NCBI RefSeq assembly: GCF_041624475.1
Contig: NZ_JBFJUX010000003.1
Span: 316,853 to 380,852, forward strand
Length of the DNA stretch: 64,000 nucleotides
Reading direction: 5' to 3'
Source: Litorivivens sp041624475
Lineage (GTDB): Bacteria; Pseudomonadota; Gammaproteobacteria; Pseudomonadales; Spongiibacteraceae
Position 1 is the first letter of the stretch. Every line of letters starts with the position of its first letter. The position numbers and the translations under genes were made by a program. This document shows positions 8,800-16,530 of the stretch, one piece after another. The notes beneath the pieces are model-generated. The model searched no databases. It was given only the letters and a program-made list of their open reading frames with translations, and was not told where the DNA came from.

Positions 8800-9513
8800 A
8801 TGGAAAAAGATATTCACTCGCACCACATTTCTCAACAGTTCAACGCCGAACTGGATGAAGCTAAGACGCGCATGCTGGAAATGGGTGGGTTGGTAGAAAA
8901 GCAGGTTCGCGATGCAATTTCGGCGTTTATGAATCTGGACAGTGGGCTGGCGGAAGAAGTTGCCCAGCGTGATAACAAAGTGAACGATCTCGAAGTGGAG
9001 ATCGATGAAGAATGTACGCTGATCCTGGCTCGCCGCCAGCCGGCGGCGAGCGACTTGCGTCTGGTGCTGGCGATCAGCAAGACACTGAATGATCTGGAAC
9101 GCATGGGCGATGAAGCCACCAAGATCGCCAAACATTCTATTGCTTTGGCCAACGAAGGTGGCGTGTCGCGTAGTTATCTTGAGATACGCCACATTGGTGA
9201 TCACGTTGGCAGTATGGTGCGCGACGCACTGGATGCTTTCGCTCGCTTTGATAGCCCTCTGGCCCTGCGCGTTGCCCAGGAAGACAACGCGGTTGACATG
9301 GAATACGGTACGGCCATGCGCAGCCTGGTGACTTACATGATTGAAGACCCGCGGAGTATTGGCAGCGTGCTGAATATCATGTGGTCCTTGCGATCGCTGG
9401 AGCGTATCGGTGACCATGCTCGCAATATAGCCGAGCACGTTATTTACCTTGTTGAAGGTAAAGATGTGCGCCACGTCGGCCTTAAGGAAATGGAAGCCGA
9501 AGTTAAAGGTTGA
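8800..9513 (+). CDS. phoU: phosphate signalling protein PhoU
   Basis: All-alpha protein of 237 residues made of two PhoU three-helix repeats (about 15-110 and 120-215). Each carries the conserved acidic metal-binding pattern (DLRLVLAISKTLNDLERMGDEA in the first, LRSLERIGDHARNIAEH in the second). It links PstB and PhoR to switch the regulon off when phosphate is plentiful. It is the last gene of the pst cluster, 24 bases after pstB, and converges on the AbgT-family gene. Confidence 0.95.
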   Translation: MEKDIHSHHISQQFNAELDEAKTRMLEMGGLVEKQVRDAISAFMNLDSGLAEEVAQRDNKVNDLEVEIDEECTLILARRQPAASDLRLVLAISKTLNDLERMGDEATKIAKHSIALANEGGVSRSYLEIRHIGDHVGSMVRDALDAFARFDSPLALRVAQEDNAVDMEYGTAMRSLVTYMIEDPRSIGSVLNIMWSLRSLERIGDHARNIAEHVIYLVEGKDVRHVGLKEMEAEVKG

Positions 9514-9536
9514 GTGTTAAACTCTGCCAGCACGTG

Positions 9537-9571
9537 TTCTGGTGCCAGTGCTTAATCTGCGGGCACCAGAA
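9537..9571. terminator. hairpin between convergent phoU and AbgT-family gene
   Basis: A 10-bp perfect inverted repeat (TTCTGGTGCC 9537-9546, GGCACCAGAA 9562-9571) with a 15-base loop that includes the stop codon of the minus-strand gene. There is no strong T run on either side, so it may terminate only weakly or rely on Rho. Confidence 0.4.
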
Positions 9572-11066
9572 ACTCCGCACCCCCCGGCCCGATCGGCCAA
9601 CCCAGTGTCATCCACAGTAGCAACATAATCGACCAGCCCAGCAGAAAAGCCAGCGAGTAGGGCACCATCATTGCCATCAGCGTGCCGATGCCGAGGTCTT
9701 TGTCGTAGCGTTGGGCGAATGCCACCACGACACCGAAGTACGGCATCAGTGGCGTGATGATATTGGTGCTGCTATCGCCAATCCGATAAGCCAGTTGCGT
9801 ACCTTCTGGCGAGATGCCCAGCAAATACAGCATGGGCACAAAGATCGGCGCCAAAAGGGCCCATTTTGCCGAGGCGCTGCCGATCACCAGATTGATCAGC
9901 GCGCACAATAGGATAAAACACAGGAGTAGCGGCGCGGCCGGAAGACTCAAGGTCGCCAGCAAGGCGGCGCCCTTGATGGCGGCAATGGCGCCGAGCCCTG
10001 ACCAGGCAAAATAATTCACGAACTGGGCGGCGAAAAACATCAACACCAGATAAGACGCCATACTGGCCATGCTCTGTTCCATTCCTTCGATCCAGTCATC
10101 GGCTCGCCGGTAGCGGCGGTTTTCGTAGCCGAAAACGATGCCCGCGCCGGCGGCGAACAGGGCGATCAAGGTAACGACACCCGAGAGCAGTGGCGAACCG
10201 ATCAGACTGCCCGTTTGCTGATGTCGCAGCAGGGCATCGTCGGGCAGGGTTGCCCAGAGCAGGGCGAGCAGAAAGAGTCCGCAGTACCAGCGCAGCCAGC
10301 GAAAGCTCGGAGTGTCTTCGGTTTGATTTTGTATCGGCCCTGTTTCACCTTGCCAGGCAGGGAGGCGCGGCTCCACCCAGCGCTGGCTGACCAGTGTGCC
10401 TAGCAGTGTTATCAAAACCGTAGATGCCAGCATAAAGTAGTAGTTATCGCTGCTGGCAACACGGTCTTCAGCAACCAGCTGCACGGCTTCCGAGGACAGC
10501 CCGGCCAGGATGGCGTCGAGCGGGCCGATAGCCAGATTTGCGCTGTAGCCACCGGATACGCCAGCGAAAGCGGCGGCAATGCCTGCCAGTGGATGACGCC
10601 CGGCACTGGCAAAGGCCAGTCCCGCCAGCGGCACCAGTACCACGTAGCCTGAGTCGGCACCCAGGCTCGACAGCACACCGGCAAAGACAATGCTGGCGGT
10701 GAGGCCTGAGCCCCTGGCGACACGCACCACGCGCTCCAACAGAGCACCCAACAGGCCTGAGTGTTCTGCGAGACCAATGCCCAGTATGGCGATCAGCACC
10801 GTACCCACCGGTGCAAAGTTAATGAAGTTGCTGACAGTGTTGGTCAGCATCCAGCGCAAACCTTCTCCCGACAGCAGCGACCGTGCGGCGAGCTCTTCGC
10901 CGGTGCCGGGGTGCAAAGCTGACACCTGCGCCATAGCGCTCAACCACGAGAGCGCAATGATGAAAATACACAGGTAAACGAACAGCGCAGTGGGGTGGGG
11001 CAGACGATTACCGACCCGCTCAATTCGATTCAACGTACGCAGCAAAAACGATTGGGAATAACTCAA
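9552..11066 (-). CDS. AbgT family transporter
   Basis: Polytopic membrane protein of 504 residues with 11-13 hydrophobic segments. N-terminal RIERVGNRLPHP and the core motifs SGLLGALLERVV, SSLGADSGYVVLVPLAG and GYSANLAIGPLDAILAGLS identify the AbgT family. Members import p-aminobenzoyl-glutamate (E. coli AbgT) or export sulfonamides (MtrF/YdaH type). The sequence alone does not decide between these, and no abgA/abgB hydrolase genes are adjacent. The start is a TTG at 11066, supported by the family N-terminus. It appears to be a single-gene unit facing away from the MFS gene. Confidence 0.88.
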   Translation of the reverse strand: MSYSQSFLLRTLNRIERVGNRLPHPTALFVYLCIFIIALSWLSAMAQVSALHPGTGEELAARSLLSGEGLRWMLTNTVSNFINFAPVGTVLIAILGIGLAEHSGLLGALLERVVRVARGSGLTASIVFAGVLSSLGADSGYVVLVPLAGLAFASAGRHPLAGIAAAFAGVSGGYSANLAIGPLDAILAGLSSEAVQLVAEDRVASSDNYYFMLASTVLITLLGTLVSQRWVEPRLPAWQGETGPIQNQTEDTPSFRWLRWYCGLFLLALLWATLPDDALLRHQQTGSLIGSPLLSGVVTLIALFAAGAGIVFGYENRRYRRADDWIEGMEQSMASMASYLVLMFFAAQFVNYFAWSGLGAIAAIKGAALLATLSLPAAPLLLCFILLCALINLVIGSASAKWALLAPIFVPMLYLLGISPEGTQLAYRIGDSSTNIITPLMPYFGVVVAFAQRYDKDLGIGTLMAMMVPYSLAFLLGWSIMLLLWMTLGWPIGPGGAEFLVPAD

Positions 11067-11184
11067 GTTGTCACCGACAATTTTTAGTCCTTATGGCGGG
11101 TAGTGTACCATTAGCGTTTCGGAGTCGACCGGCTCCGCCTTACAGAATCGGGCTGCCGCCAGCCCTTGCAATCAGGAACCCCTC

Positions 11185-12450
11185 GTGGACGACACTCCGC
11201 CGGCGCACAAATCCGCGCCCAGACTGACCACGCTCTATTTTGCCATGATGACCATCGGCATGGGGCAGACCGTGGTCTTTGCCATCCTGCCCATGCTCGG
11301 TCGTGAGCTGGGTTTGGACCAGATTGTTTTTTCGATTCCGGCTCTGGGTTGGGAGTTCGCGCCGCGCGAAATGGCGATAACCTCGTTGTCGGCACTGACC
11401 GCTTTGATCTTTTCCCTGACGGCGCCTTTTTGGGGGCGACAGAGTGATCGTCACGGTCGCAAACCAATTATCCTGTTTGGTCTGGTCGGCTATACCGTTG
11501 GCACGCTTACCTTCAATGGCGCGGCGCAGATCGGCCTGTCGGGCTTGCTCGGCGGAGTTGCTCTGTACCTCTTGTTGCTGCTTACCCGGGTATTTCATGC
11601 GGTGATCATGTCCGCCGCAACACCCGCATCCTCAGCCTACGTGGTTGACGCGACGACGCTGCACGACCGCGTTAAAGGCATTGGTAAACTTAATGCTTTT
11701 AATCAGGTGGGAGCCATGGTGGGCCCGGCATTAGCCTGGTTTGTGGGTGTGCATTTTCTGGCGCCCATGTATTTACAGGCAGTCATCACCTTGATTGCGG
11801 CCTTTTTTGTATGGCGGCTGCTGCCGGCGACCACCTGCCACAAGTCGCGCGACCCCAACGCGCCACGACTCAGCTATTTTGATCCCCGCTATCGCGGTTT
11901 TATTCTGGTCGGCTTTGCCATGTTCACCATGCTGGGCATGGTGCAGCAGACGCTGGGCTTCTATTATCAGGATGTTCTGCAAGTCGACAGCATCCGCGCC
12001 GCCAAGCTTTTCTCGGTGGCGATGGTTATTTCATCGGCTTCCATGCTGGTGTCGCAATTTGTAGTGGTGCAGCGGTTCAAAGGCCTGCCTATCGGGCTGG
12101 TCAAATTGGGGCTGCCCTTCAGCCTGGTGGGTTATCTGATGATAGCCAACGCAGACAGTTTGCCACTGCTGCTGACAGCGATGCTGTTTTTCGGCCTGGG
12201 TATGGGGATGGCCGGGCCGGGCTACAGCGCCAGCGCGACGCTGGTTGTGGAGCCACATGAGCAGGGTGGGCTGGCCGGTTTGATGGGGTCAGCGGCCGGC
12301 ATGGGCTTCGTTATAGGGCCATTGATAGGGGGATTTCTCTATCGCTGGGAGCACACGCTTCCCTACTGGTTTGCAAGCGGTGTCATGCTGTTTGTGATGG
12401 TCGGTGTCTGGGAGCTGGCGCGCCGACTCCGACAGGTGGTTTCTGACTAA
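11185..12450 (+). CDS. MFS transporter
   Basis: Major facilitator protein of 421 residues with about 12 membrane helices. The loop 2-3 signature appears as FWGRQSDRHGRKPIILFG (about 89-106), and the central loop is short. Its N-terminal half resembles TetA/multidrug-type MFS exporters, but no substrate can be assigned. The GTG start at 11185 is 118 bases from the divergent AbgT-family start, so the two could share a control region. A noncoding stretch with DnaA boxes follows. Confidence 0.82.
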   Translation: MDDTPPAHKSAPRLTTLYFAMMTIGMGQTVVFAILPMLGRELGLDQIVFSIPALGWEFAPREMAITSLSALTALIFSLTAPFWGRQSDRHGRKPIILFGLVGYTVGTLTFNGAAQIGLSGLLGGVALYLLLLLTRVFHAVIMSAATPASSAYVVDATTLHDRVKGIGKLNAFNQVGAMVGPALAWFVGVHFLAPMYLQAVITLIAAFFVWRLLPATTCHKSRDPNAPRLSYFDPRYRGFILVGFAMFTMLGMVQQTLGFYYQDVLQVDSIRAAKLFSVAMVISSASMLVSQFVVVQRFKGLPIGLVKLGLPFSLVGYLMIANADSLPLLLTAMLFFGLGMGMAGPGYSASATLVVEPHEQGGLAGLMGSAAGMGFVIGPLIGGFLYRWEHTLPYWFASGVMLFVMVGVWELARRLRQVVSD

Positions 12451-12509
12451 AAAATAGACAGCTTCGTCCGTCGGGCGGGATGCCTTCGCTTGCGCTTTTA
12501 TACACGCAT

Positions 12510-12720
12510 TTATCCACAGGGTTGTGCACCGAATCTGGGGAAAACTTTATCCACACACTTGGGGCTAGATGGCCATTTTCTTGCATTGTTGACATAGAAA
12601 CGTCAAAAAGCCCTCTTGATGTGTGCAATGTGTCACAGCTTTAGCGGGGATATTCACATTTCTGTAACCCTGTGACTTTGTGGGAAAAAGTTCCAATTTG
12701 ATCAAAAAATGTTATCCACA
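12510..12720 (+). promoter_or_regulatory. cluster of three perfect DnaA boxes
   Basis: The strict 9-mer TTATCCACA occurs three times on the same strand at 12510-12518, 12547-12555 and 12712-12720. All lie in the mostly noncoding, AT-rich gap (12451-12708) between the MFS gene and the RluA-like gene. A GATC site lies just before the third box. This could be a DnaA-titration or reactivation element, a DnaA-regulated promoter, or part of an origin. The flanking genes are not those usually found at oriC. Confidence 0.6.
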
Positions 12721-13446
12721 GAGAGAGACATACGCTTGATCTGCTTTATTGCGGTGCAGCAGAACTTCGCTGTGGTGGATAAACCTGCCGGTGTCTCAGT
12801 GCATCGGGATGAGGGGGAGCGGTCCTTTTTTGAGGTGGTCCGTGACGCCCTTGGCGGCGGCTATCTGGCACCGGTTCATCGCCTCGACAAGGCGACGTCA
12901 GGTTTGTGGTTGCTGGCCCGAACGCCAGCCGCGGCTGCCGAATTGAGTGAGCAGTTTGCCCGGCGTGATTGCGAGAAATATTATCTGGCCCTGTCGCGCC
13001 ACAAACCCGCCAAAAAACAGGGGCGGGTAGCCGGGGCACTGATCAAATCGCGAGGCGGCAGTTATCGCCTGGCGCGGAGCGGCAGCCCCTGGTCCGAAAC
13101 CCGATTTTTCAGTTATGGTCTGGGAGAGGGCCTGCGCCTGTTTCTCCTCAAACCTCTGACCGGTCGAACCCATCAATTGCGGGTGGTGATGAAAAGCCTC
13201 GGCGCTCCAATCCTGGGAGACTCCCGTTATGGCCCCGCCAATGAGCCGGCCGATCGCTGCTATCTCCATGCCTACGCTCTGTGCTTCTCGCTGAATGGGC
13301 GGCGATTTCGCTATACTCTCCCACCTCAGACCGGACACTATTTTACGGGTAATACCCTGCACGCCAGACTGGCTGAGTTGGCGGAGCCCTGGAGTCTGCC
13401 GTGGCCTGCAGACAAGCCCGCTGCGAATAAAGGAGAACGACCGTGA
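12709..13446 (+). CDS. RluA-like RNA pseudouridine synthase (TIGR01621 type)
   Basis: Pseudouridine synthase of about 245 residues without an S4 domain. The catalytic motif HRLDKATSG puts the nucleophile at Asp60. DKPAGVSVH, TGRTHQLRV and LGDSRYG are further family motifs, and EKYYLALSRHKPAKKQG matches the small Rlu-like subfamily. The RNA target is unknown. The start is uncertain: the ATG at 12709 overlaps a DnaA box, while a TTG at 12736 follows a GAGAGAG ribosome-binding site and gives a more usual N-terminus. It heads a tightly packed run ending with the HIT protein. Confidence 0.87.
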   Translation: MLSTERDIRLICFIAVQQNFAVVDKPAGVSVHRDEGERSFFEVVRDALGGGYLAPVHRLDKATSGLWLLARTPAAAAELSEQFARRDCEKYYLALSRHKPAKKQGRVAGALIKSRGGSYRLARSGSPWSETRFFSYGLGEGLRLFLLKPLTGRTHQLRVVMKSLGAPILGDSRYGPANEPADRCYLHAYALCFSLNGRRFRYTLPPQTGHYFTGNTLHARLAELAEPWSLPWPADKPAANKGERP

Positions 13447-13748
13447 ATGATCTGAATGATCCCAACCTGGATCTGGAGACACGGCTGAACGGACAGACCG
13501 GGCGAATAGCCTGGCACGAGCTGCAGCGTTATTACGCACGCGGCGTGGTCAGAGAAGTGGCCAAGGGGCTTGACCTGATTGCCGTCGGAGGCGCCATCAT
13601 CGACAACAATAAAACCCAGGTTGAGGCCTGGATAGAAGGCGGCCAGCTCAGCGTACCCGAGGATGATCGCGCCCTTGAATGGCACGAGCGCGATGCGGAG
13701 CTCTGGGCACTGGTGATCGCGCCCTGGGTTCTGGTGCAGGAAGCCTGA
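13443..13748 (+). CDS. DUF2288 family protein
   Basis: Small soluble protein of 101 residues matching the DUF2288 pattern: IAWHELQRYYARG, VVREVAKGLDLI and EAWIEGGQL. No catalytic function is known. Its GTG start overlaps the stop of the pseudouridine synthase by 4 bases, after a strong AAAGGAG site, so translation is coupled. The RNA-modification neighbours suggest, without proving, an RNA-related role. Confidence 0.8.
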   Translation: MNDLNDPNLDLETRLNGQTGRIAWHELQRYYARGVVREVAKGLDLIAVGGAIIDNNKTQVEAWIEGGQLSVPEDDRALEWHERDAELWALVIAPWVLVQEA

Positions 13749-13750
13749 GC

Positions 13751-14032
13751 ATGTCGCTGGATGTCCTCAAACGGCAGCTGGGTGAGTACTTTGAAAATTT
13801 TGCCCGGGGCAGGGATGTGCCGCCGGCGAAGCGCTACTTTATTGAGGGCTATATTCAGGCACTGCTTGATAGCCAATCGCTGAGCTATAGCGAGGCCCGG
13901 CAATTGATCGCAAGTTGTTGTGAGGCCAGCCTGGGCGAGGATGCGGCCCGCGTATACCGTGAACAACAGGGTGATATTGTGCTGCACAGTCATATGCGCC
14001 GTGCCCCCGTTTATCCGACGACATCCCAGTGA
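13751..14032 (+). CDS. conserved small protein of unknown function, upstream of tmcA
   Basis: Soluble, helical protein of 93 residues with no signal or membrane segment that I can see. The middle reads GYIQALLDSQSLSYSEARQL; the end is basic then Pro/Thr-rich. I do not recognise the family. The ATG lies 2 bases after the DUF2288 stop, and its own stop overlaps the tmcA start by 4 bases, so it is made in step with TmcA. An in-frame ATG upstream at 13679 would run into DUF2288 and is less likely. Confidence 0.7.
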   Translation: MSLDVLKRQLGEYFENFARGRDVPPAKRYFIEGYIQALLDSQSLSYSEARQLIASCCEASLGEDAARVYREQQGDIVLHSHMRRAPVYPTTSQ

Positions 14033-16110
14033 TCGAAGATGTCGTCGGGCTGCGCCGACAGCTGGCTGACAGAGCCTGTCGCGGAGCATTGCTTATAAGC
14101 GGTGAGAAGTCAGAAACCGAACAGCTTTGCGTAGATTTGTTGCCGGATCTAGAGGGCGAGGTGCTACTGATTGGGAGCTACCCGCTCGCGTATCTCCAGC
14201 CCGCCCAGCGCAAAACGGTACTGGGACGGGAATGCCAGACCCTGATCTGGAACCTGCACAGCCAACCCGATATCAATGCCCTTGCGGCCAGTGCGGGCTG
14301 CCTTTGTCGGGGTGGTTTGCTGCTGATACTCGCCCCGGAACCCGACGACTGGGTCGACTGTTTTTCTCTGGCCGATGGCAGCCCCAGCCTGTTTTGGCAG
14401 CATATCCTGAGCGAACTCGAACAGTGGCCTTATCTGGCCCAATATTCACTGGAGACAGGTTTTGTCGAGCCGGAAATCGCCTTTCCGACTCTGGCGCCCC
14501 AGTGTGATTTGCCCACCGCTGATCAAATAGCTGCGATGCACCGAGTGGGGCGAGTGCTGCACGGCCATCGCAGACGGCCGCTGGTGATTCGCGCCGATCG
14601 CGGGCGCGGTAAATCAACCCTGCTGGGGCTCAGTGCCGCCGAGTTTTTGCTGGAAGATCGCGGGGATATTGTGATCACCGCACCACGCAAGGAAGCGGCT
14701 GCCACGGCCTTGCAGCATGCGGCGCAGCGCCTGGGTACGAGCGGAGAGATACTGAACAGCGGCAGCAGCTCACTTCGTTTTATGCCGCCCGACCGCTTGT
14801 TGGATGAGCTGCCTGAAGCGCGCATGGTTCTGGTGGATGAAGCGGCGGCCATTCCCCCGGCGTTGTTGGAAAAAATTGTTCGGCACTATGCCCGCGTGGT
14901 CTTTGCAAGCACCGTTCACGGTTACGAAGGCTCGGGGCGGGGCTTTGATATTCGTTTTACCGAAACCCTGAATGCCTTGACTCCCCAGTGGCAAAGTATT
15001 GAGCTGCAAGAGCCGGTTCGCTGGAGTGAGGGTGACCCGCTCGAAGCCCTGATCAATCGCCTCTTTCTGCTTGATGCTGCAGCGCCGGAGCCGGGAACCG
15101 CTATCAAGGCAGATCAGTGCGAAGTCGTATTGCTCGACAAGTTGAACTTGCTCAATGATACCGCGCTGCTGCGTGAAGTCTTTGGCTTGCTGGTGGTCGC
15201 TCATTACCAGACCACACCGTCTGATTTGCATCATCTGCTCGATTCACTGGCAACCAGTGTCTGGGTGTTACGTTCGCCCGCTGGGCGGGTTTGCGCCGCG
15301 GCATTGGTCATAGAAGAAGGGGGTTTGCCGGCGGAAACGTTTGACGCGGTGCTACAGGGTGAGCGACGCATGCAGGGTCATCTGCTGCCTCAGTCGCTGG
15401 TTTACCACTGCGGGCTCAGCGAGGGGCTCGAATTGCGCTGTGCCCGGATAAGTCGTATTGCCGTGTTGGCGGAGTACCGACGGCGCGGTTTGGGTCAGCG
15501 ACTGCTGCAGGCCATTGAGTACTTTGCCTCCGCGGAAGGGCTGGATTACGTGGGCTCCAGTTTTGCCGCTGATACCACCGTAACCGATTTCTGGCTGCAG
15601 CAGGATTACCTGCCCCTGCGCCTGGGTGTCAGGCGCGATCCCTGTAGTGGCAGTCACGCCCTGCTGGTGGCAAAGCCCTTTACCGAGCGCGCCAGCAATG
15701 CCCTGACGCCGCTTTACAATCGCTTCGGCCGCCATTTCTGTTTGCAGCTTCGTGAAACTTACCAGGCCCTTGATGCAGCGCTGGCCGTGATTCTATTGAA
15801 TCAGAGTGTTTCGAATGAAAGCTTGGGCAAAGACGAGTGGCGCGATGTTCAGCGCTTCGTTTCCGGCGAGATCGCATTTGAACATGCCTATCCCTCGCTG
15901 TTTCGTTATTTGCAGAGCCGGCCTTTATCGCAGCTGCCGGAGGGCGAGGATACGGAACTGATTATCAGTCGGGTGCTGCAGGCGCAAGGCTGGTCTCAGC
16001 TTGCCCGACGTTGTGCATTGACGGGTCGCCGCGAGGTTGAACACCGCCTGCGTCAGGGGTACCGTTTATTTCTTTCTCTGGAACAAGGACAGACAAGCAA
16101 TCATGAGTAG
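14029..16110 (+). CDS. tmcA: tRNA(Met) cytidine acetyltransferase TmcA
   Basis: 693 residues, close to E. coli TmcA. Order of domains: an N-terminal TmcA domain (about 1-165); an RNA-helicase/ATPase domain with Walker A RGRGKST near 191-197, VLVDEAAAIP as motif II and FASTVHGYEGSGRGF; a GNAT acetyltransferase domain with the acetyl-CoA loop RIAVLAEYRRRGLGQRLL; and a tRNA-binding C-terminus. It makes N4-acetylcytidine at the wobble base of elongator tRNA-Met using ATP and acetyl-CoA. The GTG start is embedded in the upstream stop. The HIT gene overlaps its end by 8 bases. Confidence 0.95.
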   Translation: MIEDVVGLRRQLADRACRGALLISGEKSETEQLCVDLLPDLEGEVLLIGSYPLAYLQPAQRKTVLGRECQTLIWNLHSQPDINALAASAGCLCRGGLLLILAPEPDDWVDCFSLADGSPSLFWQHILSELEQWPYLAQYSLETGFVEPEIAFPTLAPQCDLPTADQIAAMHRVGRVLHGHRRRPLVIRADRGRGKSTLLGLSAAEFLLEDRGDIVITAPRKEAAATALQHAAQRLGTSGEILNSGSSSLRFMPPDRLLDELPEARMVLVDEAAAIPPALLEKIVRHYARVVFASTVHGYEGSGRGFDIRFTETLNALTPQWQSIELQEPVRWSEGDPLEALINRLFLLDAAAPEPGTAIKADQCEVVLLDKLNLLNDTALLREVFGLLVVAHYQTTPSDLHHLLDSLATSVWVLRSPAGRVCAAALVIEEGGLPAETFDAVLQGERRMQGHLLPQSLVYHCGLSEGLELRCARISRIAVLAEYRRRGLGQRLLQAIEYFASAEGLDYVGSSFAADTTVTDFWLQQDYLPLRLGVRRDPCSGSHALLVAKPFTERASNALTPLYNRFGRHFCLQLRETYQALDAALAVILLNQSVSNESLGKDEWRDVQRFVSGEIAFEHAYPSLFRYLQSRPLSQLPEGEDTELIISRVLQAQGWSQLARRCALTGRREVEHRLRQGYRLFLSLEQGQTSNHE

Positions 16111-16522
16111 TATTTTCAGCAAGATTATTGCCGGCGAGCTGCCGGGACATTTTGTCTGGCGCGATGAGCAGGCGGTTGCGTTTATGACCATCGCGCCGAT
16201 TGTGCCAGGGCATCTATTGGTGGTGCCGGTGCAGGAGATTGATCATTGGGATGATCTGCCCGTAGATCTTGCCAACCATTGTTTTGCTGTGGCGCGTACG
16301 ATCACCAAAGCGCAGAAATCGGTGTACGACTGTCAGCGGGTAGCCTTGCAGATTATCGGCTTAGAGGTGCCGCACACGCACTTGCATTTGATACCGATCA
16401 ATACCATGGACGAGGCCAATATCGCGCGGGCCAAGCCGGCGGAGGCTGCCGAACTGGCCGCTGAGGCGGAGAAGCTGCGTGCGGCCCTGATAAACGCAGG
16501 ACACGCCGAGGCGAATCTATAA
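16103..16522 (+). CDS. HIT family protein
   Basis: 139-residue HIT-fold protein with the motif HTHLHLIP, whose middle His is the nucleophile; IFSKIIAGELPGHFVW is the usual N-terminus. HIT proteins hydrolyse or transfer nucleotidyl groups (AMP-lysine, Ap4A and similar). The C-terminal helix is Ala/Glu-rich. I took the ATG at 16103 (SSIFSKII N-terminus). It overlaps tmcA by 8 bases and converges on the radical SAM gene 8 bases away. Confidence 0.9.
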   Translation: MSSIFSKIIAGELPGHFVWRDEQAVAFMTIAPIVPGHLLVVPVQEIDHWDDLPVDLANHCFAVARTITKAQKSVYDCQRVALQIIGLEVPHTHLHLIPINTMDEANIARAKPAEAAELAAEAEKLRAALINAGHAEANL

Positions 16523-16530
16523 GACCATAG

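Noticed and set aside
12451..12720. DnaA-box gap considered as the chromosomal origin.
   Set aside because: The neighbours are not the usual dnaA, gidA or rpmH genes, and no 13-mer unwinding array is evident; only a DnaA-linked element is claimed.
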